The notes: generated by a model from the sequence alone, not told the origin. A stretch of DNA of 64,000 nucleotides from Hormiphora californensis (GCA_020137815.1 CM035355.1:5847350-5911349), one strand, 5' to 3'. Shown: positions 49,944 through 62,905, numbered from the stretch's first letter. Numbers and translations: made by a program.

Positions 49944-50205
49944 GGAAAACGTTAAAATCTGGGTGCCTTTCATTGCTAACAATTCGTAGTTTTAGCGTGC
50001 GCGACGGGTTAGGGCTATCCGTTAGGATCTGGTTAGGGCTTGGCTTGGGGTTATCGGTTAGGGCTATCGATTCTCTATCAGTTACCGTTTAGTTTACTCA
50101 AATTGGCCAGGTGGTTGCGTGGCTATAGCCGTTTGAAAAAAGTCGGTCTAAGTGTACTCTTTTGGTAGCACGCACCTGTAAACAGGCTGCAAGGCACCCA
50201 GATTA
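49944..50205. repeat. Uninterrupted copy of the LINE host repeat
   Basis: A continuous copy of the 262-bp repeat, with GTGGCTATAGCC at the position where the other copy carries the LINE. The GCACCTGTAAACAGG motif also occurs at 363-494. Confidence 0.85.
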
Positions 50206-50288
50206 TAATCATCATCATCATCAATATACACTTATTATCCCGCTTTTTAGCACATATTACAAACGAATAAAGGATACTGGATAGTTAA

Positions 50289-51232
50289 GGGTACACCTGG
50301 CGTTTTTCATCATCGAGTGCCCAGGATAACGACTTCACCAGGGTTTAGGTCATACAAAATGGACCTCAAATATGCAATTTCAGCCCTGAAGTCGAATTCA
50401 TATTTTTGCTACAGCCCATTTTCAAAGTGGCGTTTTCTCAAATTTTTTCGCAATTTTTGACCCCAGGACCACACTTTTTGAGATAGGAACATAAAATTCT
50501 GGGGATTTGAAGAGAATATGAAGGTAAATAAGCCTAAAGAAGGATTTTTGAAATGGAGCTCATTTATGGCCTTGAGAACGGTTTACTTTTTTACGTCTTT
50601 GACACGCTGTCTGAGAATGTTCCCATGCTTCATTAGGGATGAAAATTTGGTGAAAGTTGCTCCTAACGATTGTCTATGTGGCCCAAAAATTTTGGAACTT
50701 TCCCGCCAAAAGTGTTACCTGCAGAGCCGAAATGGTAAGCCTAGTTTTCTGGCAGAAAATGCCCTTTTCCTTGCAAGACTTTTTGCACATTTTTTGCGAT
50801 AGAGGCATGAAATTCGGGGAATTTGAAGACAATAGCAAGGTAAATAAGCCCAAAGAAGGATTTTTGAAACGGACTTCATTTGTGGCCTTGAGAACGGTCT
50901 ACTTTCTCCTATCTTTAACGCCCTCTCCAGGAGGCATCCATGGTAAGTTAAGGTTAAAAATTGGTGAAAAGATGCTTCAAACGATTGTTTATTGGGTCCC
51001 AGAATTTTAACACCAACCCACCAAAGATGTTGTGTACAGAGCCAAAACTGTACACCTAATTGATGCAGATGTGACGAAACGCTATTTGGTCACGTCAAAA
51101 CACATTTTCAGAGGTAGAAGCATGAAATGATGGTAATTTGAAGAGTATATAAAGGTATTTTGGACGAGATGAGTGAATTTTGAAATTGACCTCATCTCTG
51201 ACCATATTCCATGAGAAGGGTCTCCGGTTCGA
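50289..51232. repeat. Left 944-bp terminal inverted repeat
   Basis: Homology with the right arm ends at CCGGTTCGA. It contains the subterminal block from CTCAAATATGCAATTTCAG to TTTTTGCTACAGCC shared with the 22586-23884 foldback, and internally repeated motifs (AAGGTAAATAAGCC twice). Open frames in it are mirrored in the other arm and are not genes. Confidence 0.9.
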
Positions 51233-51401
51233 CACTTTCAAATTTGATTGATAGCAAATGAAACTTGTATTTCATTGCAAAAAATAGATTGGTGAAATGT
51301 CAACAACCGTATGCACTCACACTACTCATATTATGAAGCACTATCACGAGTTCAGAGAATAAATATTCTAGAGTTCACCACATAATAAATTGAAAACTAT
51401 C

Positions 51402-54400
51402 CTAAACATGGGCTGTGTACAACTTCCGTTTCTCTAAACAGGATTTCAATTGTCTGGCTGTCGCCCCAAGCCCCTTCAACCACTCAGCTGCTTCATCCGG
51501 GGTGAACTGCAAGTATTGATCACAAGTGATGAGTGTTTCCATTTTCGCTGCAAGAGCGGGTGTCACAAGGTCAGCTTTGAGGAGAGGATTCTTCTTCCGT
51601 GCTCGCAATGACTCAAAACTTTCAGTCTTGGAAGTAAAACTTTTTATCGCCAACTTACGGTCTCTAACTATACATGCAAGCGCCTCACTGTCCCCCAACG
51701 CGTCATGAAGATTATGGCTACTACCACCCAAAGCATTAGCAAGTGACCCACGCACACCTAAGACATTCATTAGATCACCTAAGAAGAGGTTCTTCCTCAT
51801 TTTGTCCAATACCGGTCCATCGAGCAAACAACTGTGATGAAGCAGGACATGATTATCGAAGGCATTGTTGTTGTAGCCGACCAACAAAGCCTGACCGTTG
51901 CATCCTGTGAATATCCATTCTATAAACTCGGCTAAGGCTAGCCGTAATGGTAATGTAGAGAGCTTTTCCAGCTGGTGTGGCCAACGCCTCACCAATTCAT
52001 TGTTCACTAAATATAGGTTGTTTACGGCACTGGCGTCTGGCGGAATTGGCGCTGTAGGTGTAACATATTGTGTGAAGGTTCTTGTTATCTGGTAGGTGTC
52101 CATGTTCAGCTCCACTGCTCCAATCTGAAGGTGCAAATTGTTCAATCAGGCTGTTCATGAGCGCTCCGAATGCTAACATGAAATAATATTTTAGTATAAG
52201 TCGGAAAACTGTCTCATATACTGACCTGCAATATGTCTGATGTCCTGAACAGTCCTCCAGTCTCAAAGTCGAACAAAAATAACCGTTTCCCCCGTATAAT
52301 TTGTGGGGCATCCAGCTGAATCATGGCAGTGGTACTCAGTCCCACTCCCCGATCATACTCCGCCATTTTATGTAGGTCAGAGTAGATTTTGCTCTCTCTC
52401 TGTTTTTTAGCCTTCCTTACATGTTTCTCACGGGCACTAGAAGAGGAACCAGACGGGGTCTTCCGTTTACCTAGAATTTTCACAGAGATTATAAGTGGTA
52501 ACTAATGATTTGATGACATGACTTTATTCGGATGTGTATTTTTTACCAAGTCTAGCTAATGCTTCATCAGGAAGTTGAGGGAGGTGTAATTTCTCGTGAT
52601 ATTTTCTAACTGTCCATTGAATCCCGTCATTTCTAGTAGCCACTCCCAAGTTCACTCGTGGATTTAGGTTTGTTGAGTAAGTGTTATGTTTATGCCCGGT
52701 TCGCTTGGCTATATCTTTATGCACGCTCTCCACCTAGTGGAACAGTTGATAGTTGAATAGTTGAATAGTTGATCACTGTCAAGATAAATCAATGAAATCA
52801 TTCATATCCATCTATTCTAACCTGGCTTGTTGATTTCATGTCGGTAAGTGTAGGAGTGATGAGAGCATAATCACTGAGTAAAGATTTCAATTTGTCCAAC
52901 TTCTCCGATCTGATGTGACTGAACCAAGATTTTTTCTCGCCACCAGTACATTCAGCTGTGCATCCAGTATGATCCCCTACCGCATGTGCCACGAGAGCCT
53001 AGCATTGAGTACCATTGTTATGATATTGAATACTAGCGGGTTTGTGTGAGAGAGAATAAGAGAGAAAAATTATAGACAGGGAAAGTTACCACTCTAACAC
53101 TGGGGATCACAGATCGGTGATGAAACTGTATTGATATCAGTTTTAGTTGGTTGCAGTACACGTACCTTGAAGTATTGAGACATCCACTCGTCGTCTTTCT
53201 TGAATTCGAATGCATCGCTAACTTTCTTCATAAAATAGTCACGTGCGCCGGACGTTGACTTACCCCAAATGCCCATAATTCTCCCCTTCAAATTCTTTTT
53301 CGTGTGGTTCTTGTCCTTATTGATCCTGATATTTGGAAGGACTTCCTGCAACAGAGAGATAGAGGGATAGAGGGATAGAGGGATAGAGGAGAGAATCCTT
53401 ATAGAGATGGAGCGATAGAGAAACCTGAAACCCACCCAGGGGTGAAACCCACCCAGGGACCACTAGAATAGTACTTCCTAATACCTCAACTCCCGATTCA
53501 AAGACCTATTTACACTTATTATACCTTGATGGCCCTAGTGGTATTTCCATCATTATCCACTACTATGTCACCAATTTCGGTTATCTGGCTCAACTCGCTT
53601 AGACATTCTTTCATTCCTACAGCCTCCATACTTTTTGCTGTACCAGAATAGTTTTTGGCACACTCCCCCGAATGTCCTTTGCCAAACATGTTGCACCTGA
53701 CAAAAATTATGCTCCGTTATCTACCGCTACGAAAGAAAGAGGCAAGTTATCTATATGACTACAATGACGTAGATTTGAGACATGGAGTTACCAACGGCAA
53801 ATATGTACCTGGTACATTCCCTGTTGAATACACAGTGTGTGAGGATCTTGTTTGACTTCTCTCCTAGAACCATCACGTTTCCTGATAAATTAGTGTCAGT
53901 CATTGTAAAGCTCCCACTTGCATGAATGACGAATGTAACAAATTGTTGTCATATTTATTATTTTACCTGAAGTGGCATTATTATTAGCACGTGTGTGCCA
54001 TGCCCCGTCTGCTTTGAGAGATATCCCGGCTTGTCGACCTTTTTCATCTAATGATTTCCTCATTTCTTCTTTCACTGCCTTCCTTTCTGATTCCGCAGCT
54101 ACAGCAGCAGCCGCAATGTTCTTCTGAGTTGGATCCTGCGAGTGGTAGTCGGGGGGCAGCAGACCATTTGACAGGAACATGTTCTTGGAACTCTCGACAT
54201 TGGTACCAATTGCGTCGAGGGAGGCGCAGTACCTCTTTATTGTATCTGACGTATTCTCTACCGATGGTTGTGTGGTTGATTTATTGCAGTTGATACAACG
54301 TGCTGATACCATGCCCCAAAGATGTTTGACGGTTATTTTTTCAACATCTGTGAACTTGAACCCAATGTCACAGTAACTGCATTTGAAGCGAGAGAAGAAT

Positions 54401-54987
54401 CTGGTGTCAATGATGAATATTCCGTCAGGAAAGTGAGAAGGGGGTGCAAGTGGTAAGGAGGAGGGAACATCTTCAGCAACTTCATCCAGATCCATTGGTT
54501 CCTCTGAGCAAGGCGAAACATCTGCATCAGCTGAAAAACATGCTGCACCAACATTTGTATCTGACTGTTGTATATCATTATCAGGCACAGCAAGTTCGTC
54601 AATGTCATTGGTTGATGATGACTGTTCCGGATCAGTTTCATCGTCTATTGCGTTGTACTCGGTCCTGAAACGAATCACATCTTCTTCTGCCCTCACAAAC
54701 GCATCGTGTGCGCAAAAGTCATATTTTCTGCGACATGCCCGCCTGTCGCTACATTTCCAAAGTTTCACCTCTACGTTGGAACAGATTTCAGTCATGGTTG
54801 TGACGTCATCGTACTGGGGTCCCGCTAAAGCTGACAACCATATCAGCTCCGCGTAATCTTCTCGATTACACCTCTGCCTACCACCATAAGACACTGCAAT
54901 CCCACAACGACAACAATGCCACTCTGCTAATCTCATTTCTAATTCATTCAAGAAAAGCTCTGCTTCTACTTGAGGTGTCAGTGCCAT
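51402..54987 (-). CDS. Transposase fused to a DEDDh exonuclease
   Basis: Exons 54987-53967, 53881-53809, 53696-53525, 53345-53166, 52998-52822, 52733-52547, 52470-52226 and 52124-51402 have GT-AG borders and join in phase to 2778 nt, 925 residues. The N-terminus has cysteine pairs (CCRCG; CSYC...CINC near residues 200-250). Residues ~325-435 carry a DDE-type core: KADGAWHTR (D327), a CNMFGKGHSGEC zinc-like motif, SGTAKSMEAVG, VVDNDGN (D412) and NKDKNH (D433). HAVGDHTGCTAEC follows (~487-499). After a basic linker, residues ~667-835 form a 3'-5' exonuclease: FDFETGG (D671, E673), NNAFDNHVL (D775) and HDALGDSEAL (H825, D830). All five DEDDh residues are present. The fusion, if transcribed as modelled, is unusual; a role in trimming DNA ends is only a guess. 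Confidence 0.85.
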
Positions 54988-55326
54988 ATTCTGAGAAATC
55001 TAGTGTTTTTAATTGAAAATTTGGGCATAGCTTCCGCGGGGGACATACCCCCCACTTTATTTTTTTCAGACTTTATGTTGTTGCTCACCTGTATGCCTAG
55101 AGTACATTAGATCCATAGATCATTGTACGCTACACATACATAACAAAAACGGTGAATATGCAACTGGTTTTTTATCACGTCATACCTGTAGATAAGACAT
55201 ATTATGATACCAACATTGCATATTATACCAAAGCTATATACGACAAGCAAATTCTATACTGAAACTAATAAAAAATGTGCAATTGGTTTTTATACACAGC
55301 TTCACCGCTGTTTTTTAATTCCTTAT

Positions 55327-56270
55327 TCGAACCGGAGACCCTTCTCATGGAATATGGTCAGAGATGAGGTCAATTTCAAAATTCACTCATCTCGTCCAAA
55401 ATACCTTTATATACTCTTCAAATTACCATCATTTCATGCTTCTACCTCTGAAAATGTGTTTTGACGTGACCAAATAGCGTTTCGTCACATCTGCATCAAT
55501 TAGGTGTACAGTTTTGGCTCTGTACACAACATCTTTGGTGGGTTGGTGTTAAAATTCTGGGACCCAATAAACAATCGTTTGAAGCATCTTTTCACCAATT
55601 TTTAACCTTAACTTACCATGGATGCCTCCTGGAGAGGGCGTTAAAGATAGGAGAAAGTAGACCGTTCTCAAGGCCACAAATGAAGTCCGTTTCAAAAATC
55701 CTTCTTTGGGCTTATTTACCTTGCTATTGTCTTCAAATTCCCCGAATTTCATGCCTCTATCGCAAAAAATGTGCAAAAAGTCTTGCAAGGAAAAGGGCAT
55801 TTTCTGCCAGAAAACTAGGCTTACCATTTCGGCTCTGCAGGTAACACTTTTGGCGGGAAAGTTCCAAAATTTTTGGGCCACATAGACAATCGTTAGGAGC
55901 AACTTTCACCAAATTTTCATCCCTAATGAAGCATGGGAACATTCTCAGACAGCGTGTCAAAGACGTAAAAAAGTAAACCGTTCTCAAGGCCATAAATGAG
56001 CTCCATTTCAAAAATCCTTCTTTAGGCTTATTTACCTTCATATTCTCTTCAAATCCCCAGAATTTTATGTTCCTATCTCAAAAAGTGTGGTCCTGGGGTC
56101 AAAAATTGCGAAAAAATTTGAGAAAACGCCACTTTGAAAATGGGCTGTAGCAAAAATATGAATTCGACTTCAGGGCTGAAATTGCATATTTGAGGTCCAT
56201 TTTGTATGACCTAAACCCTGGTGAAGTCGTTATCCTGGGCACTCGATGATGAAAAACGCCAGGTGTACCC
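55327..56270. repeat. Right 944-bp terminal inverted repeat
   Basis: Inverted counterpart of the left arm. The transposase start codon lies about 340 bp inside it, so the promoter is likely in or next to this arm. Confidence 0.9.
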
Positions 56271-56274
56271 TTAA

Positions 56275-57660
56275 GAACTTTCTAAAGCGGTTTCCTTAAA
56301 TCGAGATTGAGTTAATAGTCTAGCACTGTAGATAAGAGTTCGTATTACACACTATTTTCCTCTAGCATATCCCATCGGCACTCACACAATATTCAAATCA
56401 GGTACCCTCAACCACCTCATTGATCATTCCCACGAATTATGTAGTGTTTGTCAGGATACCTCTTGGCCATTTGTTTCAGCTGATCTGGCCCGGGGATAAG
56501 GCAGCGCTTTTCAAGCAAGTTTCAAGTTGGCTGCTTGGCAAACGTTGGATAAGGCAGCCTGCCTGGCTCCCGGGATAAGGCAGCTCTTTTCAAGTTGGCT
56601 GCAAGTGGAAAAATTTTTAAAAAAACCCGAAAAAAAAGTGAACCTGAGTTAAGTTTGAAAAATCGAGTTGGCTGCAAGTCGTGTTTTACAAGGTAGTAAC
56701 GCGCAGAAAAACTTAGAATAAGCTGCCAATTAACGCGCGCACGCGCAACTTTTTGATACCAAATTTATTTCAAAATTCAACGCAAAAAACGTTGGAACTT
56801 CGAAATCGAAAATCACGTTTCGTTCGCCAAATTTTTTACCTGTGCGACGGCTTCGACTCCACCCCTTCGAGGGCCTCGGGATTCACTCGCACGAACAATT
56901 GTTGTGCTTTCGGTTATCCATTACATCCTCCTTAGACCTTAGCCAATCCTTCTTCCATCTCAAACCACCCGCAAGGGCAAAAAAGGACCCATTTATAAGG
57001 CTGTTTGTAGTATGGAAGATTATGCTATCTTTGTTGGCAAATTATTGTCACTCAGAAACGGCTTTTTTTGTATCTGCAGTTATGTAAAAACACTCAAAAC
57101 TTTTAAAAAGTTTTTATTTATTTTTTCCTGAACGCTGATTGCCGTCCACCGAACCATTTCTTTCGCTCCCCCGTCTCCGAACCCGTTATTTACTTCGGAA
57201 TTCGGTTATTTGAAATATGTACTATGGTATCCCAATTAAACCAAGTCCGCAAGGGTGTTATTGACAATTGATAAAAGCTGTTTCCGGTAATGTGCACTGT
57301 AGAATAACCCACTTCACCGGGAAGTTACAAATGAACGTCTATCCAGTAACCGGTAACGGTTTTTTGTCCATCGAATCTTTTTCATCTAATGTCTACGTGG
57401 TTGTACGAAGCTGTTGTTAAAAACCTGTGTCGCTCTTCTCCTGTCATTTGTTTATTCCCTAAACAATACCTCACTGCGTTACAATAAATAACAACAGTAT
57501 TATGCATATTTAACTCGCCTTTTGAGCTACATAATGGTATTGTTGATAAGCTTAAACAGCGTCTCTACATTATTCCTCCTCCTTTCCCTCTGTGCAATAA
57601 CAGTTTCCCAACGTATATCAACTAAATTATATTCCTCTTCCATGTAGCATATAAAGCATA
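56275..57660. other. Intergenic between the transposon and midnolin
   Basis: Around 56490-56660 there are several copies of GATAAGGCAGC(GC)TTTTCAA, also seen near 49840 and (inverted) at 1670-1700. No gene is evident; the last few hundred bases probably hold the midnolin promoter and 5' UTR. Confidence 0.6.
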
Positions 57661-59128
57661 ATGGGTGAGACGGTTAAAATAACGATTTGTCCCTTATCCG
57701 GCCATGCCTTTGAGCTCACAGTTCAACTTGATTCCCGGGTTGACTCTTTTAAACAGAAGGTAGCTGACAGGCTACGGACTGACACCGACAACATACGGAT
57801 ATTGTTGAAAGACAGGTAAGATGTCAATAACAATCTGTCTCTGTATTCTCTCTCTTGAGCTGCCGTTATCTGTTATTATTTAATCCACTTTCAATTGTAT
57901 ATATTGCTTGGTAACACACATCATAATAAATTTATTCCACCAACTTCTATTGGTGACCTAATCATCATCTCTTTTAGGGAATTGAGGTTTGGTAGTTTGC
58001 GAGAGAATCAGGTTGCACGAGGTAGCTCTATTTCAGTGTTACCGGTAATGCGGGCTGGTCTAGTTGGTTATGTCACCACTAAGTCGAGTGTGCTGTTAAA
58101 AAGTATCCCTGACGAGGTTCTCGAGAATGCAGAGGTATGTGTGGATTACGACACATGTTACGAAAGAAAACACGTCAGCTTTTGGGGGCATTGTCACCAT
58201 AGTTCTAGGAATTTAGTTAACTGAACATCGAGAATATATCACGATATTTTTTACTCGATTACAAAATGAAAACAACATTCCCCGGCCCCCACTCTCTAAC
58301 ACTCTGCCCCACCCTTCTCCAGATAAAAGCTCAGATAAGGGACGGTGACCAGGCAACGATAACTCTTCACATTGAAGACATGGTGATTGTGTTCAAACTC
58401 CAACTGATAGCAACCGAACCTGATGCTGCCGAACCTCCCACCACATCAAGTAGTACCTCTGGAACATCAACTGCCGGATCCTCGACTACAACAACACCCT
58501 CCTCGTCCTCTCATTCTGCTTCCTCCTCCTCCTCGGCGTCCTCCTCTAGCTCCTCCGTCCTCCTCCTGAGTCGTCAGATTTCCACCGGAAGTTTGTGCAG
58601 TATATCAGGAAGGGAACGAGTAATCAGCAGTCGGTGGTGTCCAAGGGGAAGTCTGATATCCCTCTGAGCGCGGAACTGAAGAAGTTTTTGAAGGACATGG
58701 TGATTAAGAAACTCAAATCCGAGATGGGAATGGGAAAGTCTGATTCGGAATCTTCTCCCCTGCCCTCATCGCTCTCAAAACGCCGGAGTACCGCCCTGGA
58801 CGGTTACCGGAGTGTAGCTAAACGAGCGAAGATCCAGTGCCAGTTCCAACCAGATGCCAAGCTGTCAAACGACTGTGAGAGGGAAAACAAGATCATGAAG
58901 AGCAAGATCGCGGGCCTGAAAGAGGAAATGAGGAGGGTGAGACTACAAAAGAAGAGTCGCCGAGCGGCCCTCCCCTGTGGATGGACCAACTCTTCCAAAC
59001 TCCTCGATGCAGCTAACGCCACCACTACTTGCCAGACGACGTGTGACTCCGTGCAGCTTGCGGTTCACAGTGTCCCGGGGCCCTCTAATAACAGCTACGC
59101 GGGGATGAAGAAGGGTTTCCTGCTGTGA
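57661..59128 (+). CDS. MIDN: Midnolin homologue
   Basis: Exons 57661-57815, 57978-58134, 58323-58449 and 58578-59128 give 990 nt, 329 residues. Midnolin is a nuclear protein that carries clients to the proteasome without ubiquitination. Residues ~1-75 form the ubiquitin-like domain (MGETVKITICPLSG, SFKQKVADRL, ISVLPVMRAGLV). It is followed by the conserved TITLHIEDMVIVFKLQLIA segment. The C-terminus has the basic helix REN-KIMKSKI-GLKEEMRRVRL-KKSRRA seen in midnolin. The first three borders are clear. Between 58450 and 58577 a Ser-coding TCC tract separates two frames. A 128-bp GT-AG intron there fits the phase, but reading through (stop at 58667) or an indel in the tract are alternatives. 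It is shorter than the human protein (about 470 residues). Confidence 0.82.
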
Positions 59129-60775
59129 GGCATCCCCGCCCTGAGAAGGGAACACTCCGAGAACGTGATCTGAATACCAAGCCCCTGCTCAAGGAGATAA
59201 CGATAGGGAGCTGAAACGAAAGACATTGTTTTGTACATACCTGCCAGTTGATGAGCTCACAAGAGGAGCACGCCCGAGACGAAACGAGAAGAAAATGTCT
59301 AGATGTGTGAGAGAAAATTAGGGGTTAAAATGGAATGGGAGAGGGAAATGAGTTCTTTTTTAGAGCTCGTGTGAAACCTTCGTGTAAAATTGAATCGTAG
59401 ATGAAATATAGGAACCGGGTAAAATACACTAGCGAAAAATAGGTGTTAACTGTTACACGCTGCATTGTGTGAGTTTTGAAATCCTAACGTTTTTAGAAGA
59501 AAGAAGAAAATATGAAAGGGAGAGAGAAAGATAGAGAGCAAAAGGAATTGAGGGAGAGAGAGATGAGTTCTTTGCAATTTGTACATACAGCAATAGTGGT
59601 GTACCTTGGAATCATTCGTACCGGAAGTGTAGAGCTATTCAGGCCATTAAATCATTCTTTGCTTGATCGATTAGTCTCTTATGAGGGCCAAGTTGCTTGC
59701 TCAATTGATTCCTTAAGAGGACCTATTGAGCAATGAGCAAAGATGATCTGATGACTTGATCTAACTCCCATCCACAAGTTGGGCTACCGTTCGAATATAA
59801 TATATATTTACTAGACACAAATCGTCCCATTTTAACGTGCGAGAGACGCCTAATATATACACATTGCTTGAGGGCTGAACACATACATAATCCATAGATG
59901 AAAATATATATAATTATATATAATTCTTCTTCTGTCTGGCTCTGTTTTAGAGAACGTCACGTGCCCGTGTGTGTGTGTGTGTGATTGTGTGTGTGTGTCC
60001 TTGTGATATAGAATACCGCTTGGGTGTGTTTGTTTGTTTGTTTGTGGCGTGTGTGTTTGTGTAATTTTGACATGTTTCGAGAGAGAGAGCGAGTAAGAGA
60101 GAGTGAGAAAGAGAGAGTGAAAGTTACACGTGTATATCTCCACTTACCGTTTGATGTACTCTGTAAAGGTAAATTAACTAATCCGTTAAAAAAATACACC
60201 CGTTTTAATTCTCTGAATCATGTTAGTATCTCTTTTTTTTAAAGATCTGGATAGAATATTTATCACATCATCACCCCCTCCTTCATCTGCTGTGTATCAG
60301 TATTACTAATCCTCCCTCTGTATCTTTTGTAGGTTCTATGTTGAATAATGGAACGTCTCACGGCCCGGATTACTTGATGAGAACACAACAGAAAGAGAGA
60401 GAGCTGAGAGAGAGAGAGAGAGATAGAGAGGGAGACCCTACTCTATCTGCTTTTGTGATTTCACAGTACGTTTGGGCGTGGTACTTTCTCCTTTCCCATC
60501 TCTCGGCCTAACGTGGAAACTTCGTTTCCTAATTATTCGAGATATATGCCCAGCTAGGCTAACATGCAATGTCATTCCTCACTCACCAATATATTTCCCT
60601 TCATTATGAGCAGGATGAACTGAACATGTCTCATCGTATCTTCCTCTGCCCTCTCCTTCCTCTGCTCTGTCTTTCCTTCCTCTGCCTTTTCCTTCACTTC
60701 ACACCGGTGTTTCCCTCTCCTCTTTCTCTCTGTGTGTGTCTCTCTTCCTCTCTCTCTTTCCTCTCCTCTTTCCTC

Positions 60776-60786
60776 TCCTCTCTCTC

Positions 60787-60872
<86 letters not shown>
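60776..60872. repeat. (CT)n microsatellite
   Basis: About 95 bp of CT dinucleotides, with one CTAT interruption near the left end. Confidence 0.95.
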
Positions 60873-60873
<1 letters not shown>

Positions 60874-61645
60874 CTCTCTCTTTCCTCTCCTCTTACCTTC
60901 TCCGTCGTCGTGATTAAGCAATTATGCTATCTCCAATCAGCGGGAACCACACACACAGTACACACACGGCAGACAGTCTCGAGAGAGAGAGCTGGACAGA
61001 GAAAGAGAGAGAAGATAAATGAAAAAGACAGAGAGAAATAAGAGATACCGAAGCTTCTCTCCGTCTCAATTCTGTGCGTGTGCGCCTAATTAGACCCAAT
61101 AACAGGCGTGCAAATTTACCACCAGACTGACGTACAAACGCACGGACACACGGACAGACAAACAAAGAAAATTTGCCTCGAGAGATAAAAGGGAGAGAAT
61201 TTAGAGTAAGGGAGAGAGAGAGAGAAAAAGAGATAGAGAGATGGAGAGAGAGAGAGAAAATGCAGAGACAACATTCTGTTGTTGTTCCAGGAGTGACTGA
61301 ATTACTGAGTTCCAGTGTTATACGGAGTGGTGACGTAACGCCATACAAATGTACACAACTCCTCACCCAATACAACAACTCTGCATGTTGAGAGAGTGTG
61401 TCGTAAGCGAATTACTGTGTCTCATTCTTCTCCGTATCAGTCTTATCCATCTTTCTTTCTCCGTCTCATTCTTCTCCTTCTTTCTCCCTCTCAGTCTTGT
61501 CCATCTTTCTTTCTCCCTTCTCAATCAAGGTTACACCCTCGTAGTCTATCTTTCTTCGCTCTCTCTTTCTCTTCTTCCCTTCTCCTTCGCTTTGTCGCTC
61601 CGTGCTAACACAGTTAGCACATCGCACTATAGCATGCTTGAACAT

Positions 61646-61652
<7 letters not shown>

Positions 61653-61738
<86 letters not shown>
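61653..61738. repeat. (CT)n microsatellite
   Basis: About 85 bp of CT dinucleotides preceding the homopolymer-inflated stretch. Confidence 0.95.
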
Positions 61739-61744
<6 letters not shown>

Positions 61745-62779
61745 TCTCTATCTCTCCTTTCTTTACTTTTCTTTGTCTGTTCCTTTGATTCGCTCTATGT
61801 GTTTGTTTATCCATCTATTCTATCCTCCTCTTTGATGCAAAAGCTAATTTCAGATTCGAGAACGGAGAAAGAGAAGAAAAGAAAAGGAGAAAAAGAGAGA
61901 AAAACAAACGACGAAGCCAAAAACCGAGAAAAACCACCAAAAACAACACCGAACAAAAAGAAAAAAACCAAGGCAACACAAGAAAACACAACGAAAGAAA
62001 AAAAAACAGGGAAAAAAAAGGGGGGGGGGGAAAAAAAGGAAAAAAGGGGGGGGGGCAAAAGAGTCTCTCTTCTCTCTCACATGTAGGTTTGCCAGCGTGT
62101 TCCCAAAGGTAAAATCCGTGTACCGGTTGGTATTAGTATACACAAAGGGATGGGCTTGTGCGAGGCACACATACCGCGAGTAACGATACGTCATCTCTTT
62201 CTTTATCTAATAGACAGAAGGATACAATTTATAGACCGAGGGGGAGGTTTTGTGCAAACACCGGTAGTGTTGCAGTGGGGGGAGGACTAAAATAAGTTAG
62301 TTTGTAAATAGCCCCTGCTGTTATACACGCCCCCCCCCCCCCCCCACGGCCCCCTGGTACCCACATGAAATTTAGGGATGATAATGATGATGTTGGTGGT
62401 GGGCGTGATAGAGGTAGAAAGAGAGAGAGAGGGAGGGAGAGAAAGATAGAGTGAGAGAGAAAGAAAGAGAGAGCTCCATCTGTTGTTGAGGTGGTCTCCT
62501 GATTGAACTGGTGGTACAGGTGGTGGTTGAGAGGAGTTGAGCTCTCTTTCTCTACCTCTCTACCTCTCGACTCTCTCTCTATCTTGATACTCACTGCGTG
62601 TAAATGACTATGCGAGACCACCGTGGCAGCAGCATCCTCATTACGCTTTGTCTCTCCCGGTGGCTTCTCTCTTCCTATCTTTGTCTCTTTCTTCTATCTT
62701 TCTTCTATCTCTCTCTTTAGCTCTCTCATGTCATTCTCTTTATTCCTTTCTCATTCCCTCTCCCTCAACAAACACTACA

Positions 62780-62782
<3 letters not shown>

Positions 62783-62832
<50 letters not shown>

Positions 62833-62833
62833 T

Positions 62834-62900
<67 letters not shown>

Positions 62901-62905
62901 ATCTC
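62783..62905. repeat. (CT)n microsatellite
   Basis: CT repeat with CTTT, CCCC and CTAT interruptions. Confidence 0.92.

Larger units (their letters stand above)
50289..56270 (-). mobile_element. TTAA DNA transposon with 944-bp inverted repeats (Kolobok-like)
   Basis: A 5982-bp element bounded by GGGTACACCTGGCG and its complement, with TTAA directly outside both ends (50285-50288, 56271-56274). The terminal inverted repeats are 50289-51232 and 55327-56270, both exactly 944 bp; every segment I compared was identical, including two mirrored pseudo-frames. The interior holds one eight-exon gene. TTAA targets are used by piggyBac and Kolobok elements. The protein resembles the Kolobok/Mutator-type transposases, not piggyBac. 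The intact gene and matched ends suggest recent mobility. Confidence 0.88.

Noticed and set aside
50518-51010. 94- and 117-codon frames repeated on the other strand at 55549-56041
   Set aside because: Identical because they lie in the two inverted arms of the transposon; no gene evidence.
50289-56270. piggyBac assignment because of TTAA
   Set aside because: Ends begin GGGTAC rather than CCY(T), and the protein has the GAWHTR/HSGEC/DHTGC pattern of Kolobok/Mutator-like enzymes.
61349-62086. 245-codon plus-strand frame
   Set aside because: Mostly CT repeat (Ser-Leu) followed by an A-run stretch (Lys-rich); no supporting signals.
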